Positions 8,660 to 17,950 of a DNA stretch of 64,000 nt are shown piece by piece. The notes beneath the pieces were generated by a model that had not been told where the DNA came from, did no database searches, and was given only the letters and a program-made list of their open reading frames with translations. The stretch spans positions 1 to 64,000 of the forward strand of contig CAIMEY010000061.1 in assembly GCA_903840165.1 (NCBI GenBank), read 5' to 3'. Position 1 is the stretch's first letter, and every line of letters begins with the position of its first letter. The position numbers and the translations under genes were made by a program. This stretch comes from an uncultured Myxococcales bacterium (GTDB lineage Bacteria; Myxococcota_A; UBA9042).

Positions 8660-10945
8660 CTAGGCTAGGCCCCAACGTCGTCGAAAGGTCCATTCGGCGC
8701 CGAGCAGCAAGATAATCCAGGCAAAGACTTCCGGCCGACTCCAAAGGTCATCATGTGATTGCTCAGCAAGATCAGGGAGATCGCGAACCATCAGCGGCAC
8801 CGGACCGGTGGGCCCGCGGTCTCGCCATAACTTGCCGCCACTGGCCTGGGTAAGGCTGCGCAAGATCCCGTCATCTGGCTGTAATTGTTGCCACTCAGCC
8901 TGATTGGGCGCCACAACCAACGGCACCGAAGCCCGGCACGCCTGGCCATCGACCATGGCCTCGACCACGACCAGCAGGGCACCGACTTCTTTGGGTATCA
9001 GGTTGAGCTCGATGCGCCCTTGATCGTCGCTAGCGGTGCTCCAGATCGCGGTCGCGTGCGCGTCCTTGGTCGCCTCCGTCAGCGGTAGAAGATCGGCTTT
9101 GACGGAAACGCCAACCGCAGGTTTTCCATTGGACGTAACCACTTGCACGCGCACATGCACGGGCTGTCCTTGGGCAATCGGGGCGGTCGGCGCCTCGAGT
9201 CGGAGGCTGTCGAGGTCCGGATCCCGCAGCAGCCAAGCGGTTAGCTGATCGAGCAACTTATGATAATCGCCGCGGATTCGTTGCCTTTCGAGGTCGCTCC
9301 CCTGGTCCGGAAAGGCCCAGGCCCACAAGCCATCGGACGCAAGCACGCCGCTGCGTCCTTGGCCGACTTCGCCGACCGCTAGCAGGGGCTGACCATGGTC
9401 GTCGGTGACCAAGACACTTGCATTTTCAGTCGCTTGTAGGCCCGTGTTGCGGCCATGCCAGCTGCGCGCTGCCCACAAAGCGCCATTGGAATCCGCATCT
9501 GCGTCTAACTGCACGACCGGATGGCTGCGGCCCGCGGGGGTCAACTGCAGGTGAGCGGTCGAGTCGACATACCCTAGATCTTCGCCGGCCAGCGGTTGCA
9601 GACGAACTGGTAACCATTGCGCAATTTCCGTTCCGTAATAGCCCCCGGCCGACAGAGATTGGCGCCCACCTAGGACCAGGAAAGCGCCGCCCCCGGTGAC
9701 GTATTGCTGCAATTGCCGCAGGTACTGTTCGACCTGAAAAGGGCCAAACGGAAAGTCTTGGAAGATAACGAGGTCGAAGCTGGACAGAGATTCTTCGAAG
9801 ATCTCACGGGTTGGAAAGGGAATTAGGGTGGTGTCCTCGGCGCTGACAAAGGAACCGGAGCCTTGACCGACCATGACATAGAAGGACACGAGGTCGACGC
9901 TGGGGTCCGCGCGCAAGTGGGTGCGCAGGAAGCGCGTGTCCCAGGATGGATGGCCGGCGAGGTGTAAAACCCTTGTTCTATCACGGACTACCTGCACCTG
10001 GGCCCAGGCGCGATTGTTCGACTCTGTGGCCTCTCCCGGCAACGCGGCGACTTCGGCTTGCAACAGGTGAGACCCGACGTGCTGAGGTAAGTATGTGAGA
10101 TCCAAGGTTCTTCGTGCCGGACCTGCCGTTGCCACCGGCTTTGTCGCGACGAGTTGGCCGTTGTCGCGCAGGGTGACCGTCAGATCGCCACTATTCTTGG
10201 TTAAACCGCTGATTTCTAAATCGATGCTCACGGGCATTTCGGTTCGCGTGAAGCCAAAGCTGGCCGCCCGCACCGCTGCGATGGCGACGTCGCGAACGGG
10301 TTCGGCATCGGCGATGTGGATGGCATGGAGCGGAATGCCTAACTTTTCAAGAACATCAGCCGTGTCCGCGTCCAGGCTATGGTCACGACCAGCGCGGGCG
10401 TGCAGCAGGGCGTTGTCGAGTCCGTCCGACACAAGCACGACAGCCGCAAGGTTTCTCGATGGCTGTTGCTCCGCTAGTGCTTGCAAAGTATGAAGAAAGT
10501 CCGTCGTCTCACCCCGGGGCCCGAGCTTGCGCAGTGCCTCTGCATCCGCCACGGGTTGCAACTGGTCGCTCATGGCAAACCATTGAACAGACTGACGTTT
10601 CGCTAAGTCAGTGGCTGCCAGCATCGCTGCGTCAAATCGCTGCTGCCCGGCCGTCCCCTGGGCCATCGACTGGGACCGATCGACCACGACCGCCACCTTG
10701 CGCCCGGCGTGCTGGGAACGCGTGCTCACCCAGGTGGGTTGTAGCAGGACGGTCCCAAGACTCGCCACGGCCGCGGCCCGCAAAAGCAGAAGAATGACTG
10801 AGTGTTTGCGTCGAACCACAGTGCGCAGGTTAAAGGCGCTCAGGGCAAGGACGGCCAGGGCCAGCAACGCCACGGGCAGGAGCGCAGGCACTGACCACTG
10901 CAGTCCCCACTCCAAGTGTCCGTCAAGGCGAAGCAAATGCGGCAT
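8660..10945 (-). CDS. Membrane protein with von Willebrand factor A and glutamine-amidotransferase-like domains
   Basis: 761 residues; ATG 10945 has AAGGA 5 nt upstream. Two N-terminal membrane helices (about 19-38 and 50-69) precede a VWA domain with an intact MIDAS motif DRSQS (about 87-91) and the later LVSDGLDN. Two Ig-like stretches follow, then a class-I-amidotransferase-like fold (LVIFQDFPFGPF; YVTGGGAFLVLGGRQS) that lacks an evident catalytic Cys. A last helix is at the C-terminus (AWIILLLGAEWTF). This plan is known from BatA-type clusters with MoxR ATPase, DUF58 and DUF4159 proteins. Here only the DUF4159 gene is next to it, upstream on the same strand, separated by the repeat element at 11035-11286. 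Role in the envelope is unknown. Confidence 0.85.
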   Translation of the reverse strand: MPHLLRLDGHLEWGLQWSVPALLPVALLALAVLALSAFNLRTVVRRKHSVILLLLRAAAVASLGTVLLQPTWVSTRSQHAGRKVAVVVDRSQSMAQGTAGQQRFDAAMLAATDLAKRQSVQWFAMSDQLQPVADAEALRKLGPRGETTDFLHTLQALAEQQPSRNLAAVVLVSDGLDNALLHARAGRDHSLDADTADVLEKLGIPLHAIHIADAEPVRDVAIAAVRAASFGFTRTEMPVSIDLEISGLTKNSGDLTVTLRDNGQLVATKPVATAGPARRTLDLTYLPQHVGSHLLQAEVAALPGEATESNNRAWAQVQVVRDRTRVLHLAGHPSWDTRFLRTHLRADPSVDLVSFYVMVGQGSGSFVSAEDTTLIPFPTREIFEESLSSFDLVIFQDFPFGPFQVEQYLRQLQQYVTGGGAFLVLGGRQSLSAGGYYGTEIAQWLPVRLQPLAGEDLGYVDSTAHLQLTPAGRSHPVVQLDADADSNGALWAARSWHGRNTGLQATENASVLVTDDHGQPLLAVGEVGQGRSGVLASDGLWAWAFPDQGSDLERQRIRGDYHKLLDQLTAWLLRDPDLDSLRLEAPTAPIAQGQPVHVRVQVVTSNGKPAVGVSVKADLLPLTEATKDAHATAIWSTASDDQGRIELNLIPKEVGALLVVVEAMVDGQACRASVPLVVAPNQAEWQQLQPDDGILRSLTQASGGKLWRDRGPTGPVPLMVRDLPDLAEQSHDDLWSRPEVFAWIILLLGAEWTFRRRWGLA

Positions 10946-11034
10946 TGCGTCCTTGTTCAGTGCCAGCTAGGGGCGCCCTACCGGGTCGCAGCGGTGCCGG
11001 GCCAATCGGCGGGCCTTGGTCGTAGTCTCGCACA

Positions 11035-11068
11035 CTAGTACCGCAAACCCGAAGTTCCTTGCGGGTTA
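11035..11068 (+). repeat. R repeat, copy A (34 bp)
   Basis: Begins CTAGTACCGCAAACCC and ends GCGGGTTA. It contains a small palindrome AACCC/GGGTT around a 12-nt loop. It matches copy C (36597-36630) at 30 of 34 positions and copy B (11253-11286) at 26 of 34, all ungapped and counted by eye. Confidence 0.8.
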
Positions 11069-11120
11069 GAGGTACAGTGTTTGCTTCTAGTTTCAAGGGG
11101 GGCGCGCCATCTCCCCTTTC

Positions 11121-11142
11121 GCCGTGCCAGACTTGGCACGGC
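11121..11142. repeat. Perfect 9-bp hairpin inside the repeat element
   Basis: GCCGTGCCA and TGGCACGGC flank the loop gact. This is the strongest stem in the element and could fold in RNA from either strand. Confidence 0.7.
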
Positions 11143-11252
11143 TCATACGCTGCGCGCACCGTGGAGTCCTCTCCCCGCCCGCGCGTGCGGGCTCACCCCT
11201 GGGTTCGGCCGGTTCCCCGGCTGCAAAGTCCACAACGCCGAGTCCTTCGCGG

Positions 11253-11286
11253 TAACCCGGAAAGGACTTAGGGTTGCGTGTACTAG
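11253..11286 (-). repeat. R repeat, copy B (34 bp, inverted)
   Basis: Read on the minus strand it begins CTAGTACACGCAACCC and keeps the AACCC/GGGTT palindrome with a 12-nt loop. It starts 13 nt after the stop codon of the DUF4159 gene in the direction of transcription and faces copy A. Confidence 0.75.
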
Positions 11287-11299
11287 CGCGGAGAGCCCT

Positions 11300-12256
11300 T
11301 TATTCTTCAGCACCTGCAGCGGGTACTGCTGCAGGAACGTGGCTGCCGCGTCGGTTGCGCAAAAGGTGCATCACGTGGGTGTGATCGTCCTTGTAGTCCA
11401 AGCATAATGCATACATCACCAAGTTTACCGCCAAGCGAAACGCCTGCTCGCGCTGCGATTCGCCTCCCGGCACGGCGCTCAGGGCAAAGCCGCCGAATTG
11501 CGACCGCTGCAAGGCCCCCGCAAGGTCGTTGCGCGTATATAAGACCACGTAATGATTGCTAACGCGGATCCCTTCCAGTTCCCGCGTATCGGCGCGGCGG
11601 CCCACGGGTTGATCCAGGCGGTAGAAGCTGCGGAACAGGACGTGGCCACTGTTCAGCCGTTGCATAGGCTGCGGAAAAATCCGTTGCAATTCAGCGCGAA
11701 TGCTGGTGTCAAAGGCACTGTTCGCCTCCGTTCGGCCGACATTGTCGACCACCAGTAGGCCACCGGTCGACAAGTGTAGGCGCAGGTTGGCGACGGCTTG
11801 ATCGCTCAGCTTGGCGACGGCCTTGTCACCCGACCAATACAGCAGAGGGTAGTGAAAGATGGCGGGATCTTCAGGACGAATTCCAATAGCTTGGGTCGCA
11901 ATATCAACGCTGGTTCGCAGGCGAATTTCTTGGGCCCAAGCGGCCAGCGCCGACGAAGGGTCACCGCTGCCGGGCACCTTGAGCCAAGCCAAATGAATCA
12001 TGTTCCCAGGTGGTTCCAGTCCTTGCACGCTGCGAGGGTGAACCGTCACCGCCATCAGGCCGAGGAGCATAACGACGCGGCCCCAACCGATGGGTCCCAA
12101 GGGCAGCCACAAACTGATCGAATCAAGCCAATCGGCCCGTTTGCGGACCAGCATGCCGACCAAGGAGAATGCCGACTTGCGCTTGACGCAGTCCCGGCCG
12201 CAAGGCAAGGCTCCCAAGGGAATGGGTAATTGAATCAACGCATTGCTAGGACGCAT
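11300..12256 (-). CDS. DUF4159-family protein
   Basis: About 318 residues from ATG 12256 (the track uses the adjacent TTG 12259). No Shine-Dalgarno sequence is evident and an internal start near 12154 is possible. A hydrophobic segment (WGRVVMLLGLMAVTV) around residue 60 suggests export or anchoring. The family core is clear: FHYPLLYWSGD, LSTGGLLVVDNVG, YRLDQPVGRR, LEGIRVSNHYVVLYTRNDLA and a C-terminal REQAFRLAVNLVMYALCLDY. DUF4159 proteins have an amidotransferase-like fold of unknown activity. They usually sit with VWA/BatA-type proteins, as here with the gene at 8660-10945. Confidence 0.85.
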   Translation of the reverse strand: MRPSNALIQLPIPLGALPCGRDCVKRKSAFSLVGMLVRKRADWLDSISLWLPLGPIGWGRVVMLLGLMAVTVHPRSVQGLEPPGNMIHLAWLKVPGSGDPSSALAAWAQEIRLRTSVDIATQAIGIRPEDPAIFHYPLLYWSGDKAVAKLSDQAVANLRLHLSTGGLLVVDNVGRTEANSAFDTSIRAELQRIFPQPMQRLNSGHVLFRSFYRLDQPVGRRADTRELEGIRVSNHYVVLYTRNDLAGALQRSQFGGFALSAVPGGESQREQAFRLAVNLVMYALCLDYKDDHTHVMHLLRNRRGSHVPAAVPAAGAEE

Positions 12257-12653
12257 CAACGGTTGTCTCGTCAGGGCCTTGCGCGCTGCGGCCGCGGTGG
12301 CAGTGCTTGGTCATGTTCAGCCTGCCAATTGCTTGGCGCTCAGCAGCATAGCAGCAACGGCGTTGCCCCGGGAATTTCACGCCCAAAACGCACACCACGG
12401 CCGCCAGTCGCTGCGGTACTCCGCACGATCATGGCAGAACGCAAAGCCTACCCGGGGGCCGGCTCCATGCCCGCCAATTGCTGGGTAGCAAGCAGCGACC
12501 GAAGGTGGCACAATCCCCAGTCCGCCGCGGCATTCGTGGCTGCCGACCAACACAGGTGCGCCGATGACTTTTCGCCTTGGGCTCGACCGTCCCATGCCCT
12601 GCACAAGCCCCACGACCGATACGGGAGCTCGCACTTCATCTCCGCGTAAAGAC
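12257..12653. other. Intergenic region between divergent DUF4159 and lipoprotein genes
   Basis: About 400 bp. Promoters for both flanking genes should lie here, but I see no convincing -35/-10 pair, hairpin or repeat, and no supported ORF. Confidence 0.5.
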
Positions 12654-13868
12654 ATGGTTTTTCGCCGTCTGGTCGCCTTTTTGCTCCCCGCGACGCTGGC
12701 GCTGTCTTGTGGCCGAACCCCGCCGCCGTCCCCGGTTGCGCCCCCTTTGCCGGCTGCCCAAGCCAAGGCCGCGGTCGACAAGCCGTTGCCCCCGCCCTTG
12801 CCGGACTTCGGCGTCGCCTACGAGACCTACGTCTCTGCGCGGGTGCTCGATCTTTGCGCGCAAAAATATGGGCAAAATCACCAAGAAGGCGAGCGATTGG
12901 CCGTCGAGTTTCTCGCAGGTCGCAAGCCCGTTTGGAACCTCGATTTGGCGCTCACGCCCGAGGCCAATCCAGTCAACAAGCCGACCAAGTCCGGCAAGGG
13001 TGCCAAGGGAACCCCCGTGATCAAGGGGGATTTGCCGGCCAAGGCGGCAGCAGAGTCTGCCCAAGTTGCGCCTGAGCCCGCGGCCGAAAACGAGGCTGAT
13101 CGGGCCACGCGCGCTCTGTATTTGCACGGAATCGACCTGTCGATCAGCCACACGCCGACCAGCGAAGCGATCAATGCCCGTGTCCAGAAGTGCTTGTATG
13201 CTAAAGAAATTGGCCTCATCGAGCAATCCTTGATCGACCGCTATGCCAAAGCATTTGTCGAGATCGCGTGCCTGCAGGCGCAGATGACCGATGACAAAGG
13301 CAAACTCGATACGCTGGCCCACGCGCAGGCAGCGGCGAAGATCTTTCAGGAAAACGAATTTCAAGCGGCCGATTTTTCAAGAATTGGCCTAATCTTCGGC
13401 CGGTTCCCGATTGTTCAGACCCAGATTCAGGAAAAGAAGGCTGGCCGCTGTCCAGACCCACGTGTTGCGGCGTTCCAGGCGCGGCAGACCGGGCAGTGGT
13501 CCGGTAGTGTATCAGGAGAACGCAATGGTTCCGTGCAGTTTTCTGGTACTGATGGCGCGCTGACTGGCCAAGTCCAGTGGAACGGCGTGCCGCGCAAGCA
13601 GCCCGACGGCCGCGCCCAGACCCAACCAGCTATCGCTGTCGAGGGGCGTATTTCCGGGACATCCCTCAATGCATTCGGGCAGGTGGGCCAGGACTGGGTC
13701 CGTCTGACCGGCACGGTGCAGGGGGCTCCCGGGGCAGCTCACCCCGATTCCTTGACGGGCACCTGGCAGGGCGAAGTGGATTTCCACAAGCTAAAAGGCA
13801 CGTTCAAGGCGGAGCGCGTCCCGCCGGCGGCCCCTGTGCCTGCTGTGACGACGCCCACCGCCCCCTGA
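12654..13868 (+). CDS. Lipoprotein of unknown function
   Basis: ATG 12654 gives MVFRRLVAFLLPATLALSCG, a lipoprotein signal with Cys19; the track start at 12564 lies 30 codons too early. 404 residues. A Pro-rich linker is followed by a helical domain (ETYVSARVLDLCAQKYGQN, and residues about 150-270 with Cys and Gln-rich helices). The C-terminal third is beta-rich (GQWSGSVSGERNGSVQFSG, LTGTWQGEVDFHKLKGTF) and looks like a small sandwich or lipocalin-like repeat. No family recognised. It ends 36 nt before the alpha/beta hydrolase start, so the two are probably one transcript. Confidence 0.7.
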   Translation: MVFRRLVAFLLPATLALSCGRTPPPSPVAPPLPAAQAKAAVDKPLPPPLPDFGVAYETYVSARVLDLCAQKYGQNHQEGERLAVEFLAGRKPVWNLDLALTPEANPVNKPTKSGKGAKGTPVIKGDLPAKAAAESAQVAPEPAAENEADRATRALYLHGIDLSISHTPTSEAINARVQKCLYAKEIGLIEQSLIDRYAKAFVEIACLQAQMTDDKGKLDTLAHAQAAAKIFQENEFQAADFSRIGLIFGRFPIVQTQIQEKKAGRCPDPRVAAFQARQTGQWSGSVSGERNGSVQFSGTDGALTGQVQWNGVPRKQPDGRAQTQPAIAVEGRISGTSLNAFGQVGQDWVRLTGTVQGAPGAAHPDSLTGTWQGEVDFHKLKGTFKAERVPPAAPVPAVTTPTAP

Positions 13869-13904
13869 GTGCGCTCGACCTTCGGATCGCGCTGTGAGGT
13901 ACCT

Positions 13905-14759
13905 ATGTCGACCCTAAATTGCGAAGTCATTCAGATCACTGCACGGGATGGCATCGCCCTGCATACCCGCGTCAATCGGGCCGACCAAGGTCGCGGTACC
14001 GTGCTGATTCACCACGGTTTTGCCGAGCATGGTCAACGCTATGGCCACGTCGTCGACCCGCTAGTCGCTGCCGGTTGGCATGTGGTGACCTTTGACGCGC
14101 GCGGCCACGGCAATAGCGGTGGCATCCCGGTTTTCTGTAAGACTTTTGAAGAGTACGTCGACGACCTTGCCCGAGTCGTCGCCGACGTGAAGGCGCGACT
14201 GCCCGGACCCCTGGTTTTGCTAGGGCATTCCATGGGAGGCCTCGTGGTGCTGCGCCTGCTCGTCGACCAACCGCGGGTCTGCGATGCTGCGGTGCTGTCC
14301 AATCCGGCCCTTGTCAATAAAGTAGTGATTCCTGCTTGGAAATCTTTGCTCGCCATCGGGGCCTCGCGCCTCGCACCTGGACTGCAAGTGCCCTCCGGCA
14401 TTCCGCCGACCGACATCAGCCGCGACCCTGAACAGGTCAAGCTTTACCAAGAAGATCCCTTGGTTCACAAAGTTGCGACCGCGCGCTGGTACACGTCCTT
14501 TATCGGTGCCCAGGCCCAAGTGCTTGCGCGTGCGGCGGATCTGGCTTCTGTCCGGATTCTGCTGCTGCTCGGCACGGGCGATCGCATCATCGATTCGGCG
14601 CGCACGAGGGCATTTTACGAACAAATTCCAGGCAATTTGCATGCTTTGCAGGTCTATGACGGCTTTTACCACGAACTGTTCAACGAACCGTTGGCGGACC
14701 GCCAGCGCGTCATCGCCGATCTGTGTGCATGGCTGCAGCAATTGCCTGTAGTTGCATAG
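13905..14759 (+). CDS. Alpha/beta hydrolase, monoacylglycerol lipase-like (S33/Hydrolase_4)
   Basis: ATG 13905 with GAGG about 6 nt upstream; 284 residues. The nucleophile elbow GHSMGG is followed by a late acid in LGTGDRIIDSARTRAFYEQI and a C-terminal His in GFYHELFNEP. The N-terminus has the oxyanion-type HHGFAEHGQRYGHVV. This matches lysophospholipase or monoacylglycerol-lipase-like serine hydrolases, which cleave fatty acyl esters. No signal peptide, so likely cytoplasmic. Follows the lipoprotein gene closely. Confidence 0.88.
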   Translation: MSTLNCEVIQITARDGIALHTRVNRADQGRGTVLIHHGFAEHGQRYGHVVDPLVAAGWHVVTFDARGHGNSGGIPVFCKTFEEYVDDLARVVADVKARLPGPLVLLGHSMGGLVVLRLLVDQPRVCDAAVLSNPALVNKVVIPAWKSLLAIGASRLAPGLQVPSGIPPTDISRDPEQVKLYQEDPLVHKVATARWYTSFIGAQAQVLARAADLASVRILLLLGTGDRIIDSARTRAFYEQIPGNLHALQVYDGFYHELFNEPLADRQRVIADLCAWLQQLPVVA

Positions 14760-14819
14760 AGTTGTGGTGCGTTGTGTTCCTTTGTCCAGGCGCTGCCATC
14801 GCAGCGTTAGGGCGGCGCT

Positions 14820-16496
14820 GTGCAAGACGAATTGGGGCGTTACCATCTGCTGCGGCACCTAGCCACTGGGGGCATGGGCGAGGTGTACCTAGCTGAGGCC
14901 AAGGGCGCGGCGGGTTTTGCAAAACGCCTTGTTATCAAGACATTGCGGCGTGAATTGGCGGCTGACGAGCAGCTCGTGCAGCAGTTCGTGCGCGAAGGCC
15001 AGCTGCTAGAAGCGTTGGATCATCCAAATATCGCGCAAATACAAGATCTTGGGCGTGATGGCGACACCTACTTTTTGGCCATGGAGTTTGTCGAAGGCTT
15101 CGACCTCCGGGCGCTGCAGCGAGCCCTGCCACTTCAAGATGGCGAAACGCCAAGACTTTCGGAGAAGTCTGTTCTCTACATCGTCGCAGCCGTCGCTCGG
15201 GCCCTCGAGCACGCCCAGACGCGTCGCGGGCCCGATGGCGCGCCGCTCAAGATTGTCCACCATGACGTGACGCCGTCGAACATCATGGTTCGGCAGGATG
15301 GCCATGTAAAGCTTGTGGATTTTGGCGTGGCCCGCTCGGCCGTGGTTCATCGGTTGTCGGCGGGAGCCCTGCGCGGCAAGTTGCCGTACCTCAGCCCTGA
15401 GCAGGCCAATCAGCAGGCGGTGGACGGGAGGGCTGATCTGTTTGCGCTCGGCCTGTGCGCCACGGAATTGATCAGTGGGCAAAGGGCCTTGGACGTCACT
15501 GAGCCTGAAGCCTTGGAGGATGCCTACGCCCGATTGCCGCAGCGCTTAGCGGGACTAACCGGGCGATGTGGTGAGCAAACCATTGAATTAATTAGCAACC
15601 TCTTGGGGCGGGACCCAGCCGCTCGCCCTCGTGACGCCGGCATCGTCGCTGACCGGGCCGAAGCCCTGCTCGTGCAGTTGGGCGAAGCATCGCCCGCCCG
15701 TGCGCTTGCCGCAGAACTCAGCCCTGCGCTGCGGGTTTTGGCGGCCAAGGCTGCCAGCTTTGACCAGACCTTGGCCCAACTCGTTGGTGTTGGTGGTGTT
15801 TCCGCGGTCGAAGCCACGGGCACGCTCAGTCTGCCGGGCATTGAAGTGGTCCAGGTTGCCGCGGCCAGTGCCCGGGATGAGGCGCCTGTGTCTGCTACGG
15901 TTGTGCGGCGGCCGTGGCGTAAGCGCTTGATGACAGCGGCGTTTCTTGTACTTCTTGCCGCGGTTGCCCTGGGATTCTGGCTCGGTGCCCGCCGGACTCC
16001 AGCCCCCGATGAGCCAAGCCACGCGCCAACCATGCAGGGCACCGAGTCCCCTTCAGGGCAAAATCCGTCATTGGCATGGAAAACTCAGGGGGTCGCCCTG
16101 CCGAATCCACCCACGCAGCTACAGGGCTCCGTGGTCCTCGCCGCGGAGAAGAAAACCTTGTCAGCACTGGAGTTGCCGATTGCAGTCACGGCCCAGCAGC
16201 CACCCGACGCGCAGGCACGCAAGGCGACGGCGCATAAGCTATCGCATGCCGATGTTGCCACGGGTATTGTGAAGTTTCGCGTGCTTCCAGCGGATTGCCG
16301 GGTCAGCATCGATGGGGTCCTGCGCCGCCCCGATCGGACGCGCAACACGTACCGTCTGGCGCTGGTCCCGGGCGATCACCGCCTCAAGATTGAAGATCCG
16401 GATACCGGCGAATCAAAAGTGATAGAAATCAAACAGTTGTGCGCGCAAGAAGAACGCGACATCGCCGACACGCTGCTGGGCGGCGGCCTGCCTTAG
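14820..16496 (+). CDS. Ser/Thr protein kinase (PknB-like) with membrane helix and PEGA-like C-terminus
   Basis: 558 residues from GTG 14820, preceded by an AGGGCGG-type ribosome site. All kinase elements are present: Gly loop LATGGMGEVY (14-23), Lys40, catalytic loop HHDVTPSN (147-154, Asp149 with HHD in place of HRD), DFG (167-169), and SPEQ in the activation region. The kinase domain covers about 7-275. After a linker there is one membrane helix (about 365-385, TAAFLVLLAAVALGFWLG). The extracytoplasmic part ends in a beta segment like a PEGA domain (VLPADCRVSIDGVLRRPDRT). HHD kinases with GGMGEVY are typical of Myxococcota. The next gene encodes an FHA domain, a phosphothreonine reader, so that regulator is a natural target; this is inferred from adjacency. 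Confidence 0.93.
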   Translation: MQDELGRYHLLRHLATGGMGEVYLAEAKGAAGFAKRLVIKTLRRELAADEQLVQQFVREGQLLEALDHPNIAQIQDLGRDGDTYFLAMEFVEGFDLRALQRALPLQDGETPRLSEKSVLYIVAAVARALEHAQTRRGPDGAPLKIVHHDVTPSNIMVRQDGHVKLVDFGVARSAVVHRLSAGALRGKLPYLSPEQANQQAVDGRADLFALGLCATELISGQRALDVTEPEALEDAYARLPQRLAGLTGRCGEQTIELISNLLGRDPAARPRDAGIVADRAEALLVQLGEASPARALAAELSPALRVLAAKAASFDQTLAQLVGVGGVSAVEATGTLSLPGIEVVQVAAASARDEAPVSATVVRRPWRKRLMTAAFLVLLAAVALGFWLGARRTPAPDEPSHAPTMQGTESPSGQNPSLAWKTQGVALPNPPTQLQGSVVLAAEKKTLSALELPIAVTAQQPPDAQARKATAHKLSHADVATGIVKFRVLPADCRVSIDGVLRRPDRTRNTYRLALVPGDHRLKIEDPDTGESKVIEIKQLCAQEERDIADTLLGGGLP

Positions 16497-16552
16497 CGAG
16501 CGCGGCGGTTTTGCTTTGAATCCGCGTCGCGTCTTCGCTATCGTCTGCGCCC

Positions 16553-17926
16553 ATGGATGCTGCCACCCGAACACTGACCGCCGCTGCCTTTGCCGATCGG
16601 TACACGTTGCCCAAGTACCGTCTGCGGGTGATCAACGGGCCAGATGCCGGATTAGAAAAGATTTTTGACCGTCGCTTGGTCTACGTTGGCTCGGCACCGG
16701 ACAACGACTTTGTGCTTGATGATCCGTCCGTCTCCCGTAATCATTTGAAAATTGATGGAGAACGCGGCGGCTATCGGATTCGCGACCTAGACTCCAAGAA
16801 TGGCACCTGGTTTGCCGGCGCAAGGCTCAGCGAGGCGATTCTCGGCAGTCCATCGCTCCTGCGCCTCGGGCAAACAGAGTTGCAATTCGAGCAGTTGCCT
16901 GAGCTCCACGAAGTCGCGCTGGCTCGGGAGCCGAACTTTGGCCACTTGCTCGGGCAATCGCCTGAAATGCGTGAGATATTCGCACTGTTGGCGCGTGTCG
17001 CCCCGGCCGATAGCACAGTGCTTGTCCAAGGCGAATCGGGCACCGGCAAAGAACTGGTGGCCGAAGCGCTGCATCACCACTCCAAACGCCACCAGAAACC
17101 CTTTGTTGTTTTCGATTGTTCCGCGATTCAACGCGACCTTGTCGAAAGCGAGTTGTTCGGCCACGTCAAGGGCTCCTTCACCGGCGCCATCGCCACACGC
17201 AAGGGGGCCTTTGCCGAAGCCCATGGCGGCACGCTGTTTTTGGACGAGATCGGCGAGCTGGACATGGATCTGCAGCCTAAGCTGTTGCGGGTACTGGAGA
17301 AACGGGAGATCAAGCCTGTAGGCAGCAATGAGCGCCAAGCCGTGGACGTGCGCATTATTGCCGCCACCAATCGGGATTTGAGCCAAATGGTGCGCGACGG
17401 CACCTTTCGCGAAGACCTCTACTACCGACTTGCGGTGATTACTGTTCAATTACCGGCACTTCGGCGACGGCGCGGCGATATTCCACCGTTGGTCAACCAC
17501 TTCTTGCAGGACGTGGTAGCGCGCAATGGGCTTGGGCGTTCGCTCACCGTGTCCTTTGACACCATGCAGCAACTGCAAAATCACAGTTGGCCGGGCAATG
17601 TGCGGGAACTCCGCAATCACATTGAGCGGGCGGCGGTGCTCTCCGATGGGCAGCAACTGCAAGTGCAGTGGTCGCCCCTGGGAGCCAATGCCGCAGAACC
17701 CGTTTCTGAACAAGCGCTTGCGGCGGACTTTGATCTGCCATTCAAGGACGCCAAAGCGCGGCTGATCGACGCGTTCGAGCGCCACTACTGGCAACGCGCC
17801 CTCGATCGGGCGCAATGGAACGTTTCCGCGGCGGCGCGAGCGACCGGTCTGCATCGCAAGTCCTTGGAATACCTGATTCGCAAGCTGGATTTGCAGCGCG
17901 ATGAGCCCGCCTCTCGGTCCCCCTGA
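16553..17926 (+). CDS. FHA-domain sigma-54-dependent transcription activator
   Basis: 457 residues. FHA domain at about 24-112 (VYVGSAPDNDFVL, SVSRNHLKI, DLDSKNGTWFAG). AAA+ domain at about 130-360: Walker A GESGTGKE (160-167), the sigma-54-contacting loop as GSFTGA (207-212, Ser in place of the usual Ala), Walker [10 protein letters not shown], and R-finger region. C-terminal Fis-type helix-turn-helix (WNVSAAARATGLHRKSLEYL). FHA-AAA-Fis enhancer-binding proteins are a myxobacterial hallmark and are switched on by Ser/Thr phosphorylation signalling. It lies 56 nt after the kinase gene, probably in one operon. The target promoter is unknown. Confidence 0.95.
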   Translation: MDAATRTLTAAAFADRYTLPKYRLRVINGPDAGLEKIFDRRLVYVGSAPDNDFVLDDPSVSRNHLKIDGERGGYRIRDLDSKNGTWFAGARLSEAILGSPSLLRLGQTELQFEQLPELHEVALAREPNFGHLLGQSPEMREIFALLARVAPADSTVLVQGESGTGKELVAEALHHHSKRHQKPFVVFDCSAIQRDLVESELFGHVKGSFTGAIATRKGAFAEAHGGTLFLDEIGELDMDLQPKLLRVLEKREIKPVGSNERQAVDVRIIAATNRDLSQMVRDGTFREDLYYRLAVITVQLPALRRRRGDIPPLVNHFLQDVVARNGLGRSLTVSFDTMQQLQNHSWPGNVRELRNHIERAAVLSDGQQLQVQWSPLGANAAEPVSEQALAADFDLPFKDAKARLIDAFERHYWQRALDRAQWNVSAAARATGLHRKSLEYLIRKLDLQRDEPASRSP

Positions 17927-17950
17927 GTGCGCAGTCGGCGGCCCGTTTGC

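Larger units (their letters stand above)
10946..11299. other. Hairpin-rich intergenic region carrying an inverted repeat pair
   Basis: About 350 bp with no credible gene between the DUF4159 and VWA genes (both minus strand). It holds two inverted 34-bp repeat copies (listed separately) and strong hairpins between them: a 9-bp stem GCCGTGCCA/TGGCACGGC (11121-11142, 4-nt loop) and a 6-bp stem GCCCGC/GCGGGC (11177-11192). Neither has a run of T, so they are not classic intrinsic terminators. Confidence 0.75.

Noticed and set aside
11121-11142. Intrinsic terminator
   Set aside because: The stem is strong but lacks a T run on either strand.
11035-11286. Insertion sequence with transposase
   Set aside because: Only inverted repeats and hairpins are present, with no transposase reading frame and no target-site duplication.
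12636-13364. 242-residue minus-strand ORF
   Set aside because: It lies inside the lipoprotein gene, is rich in Arg/Gly and has no motif.
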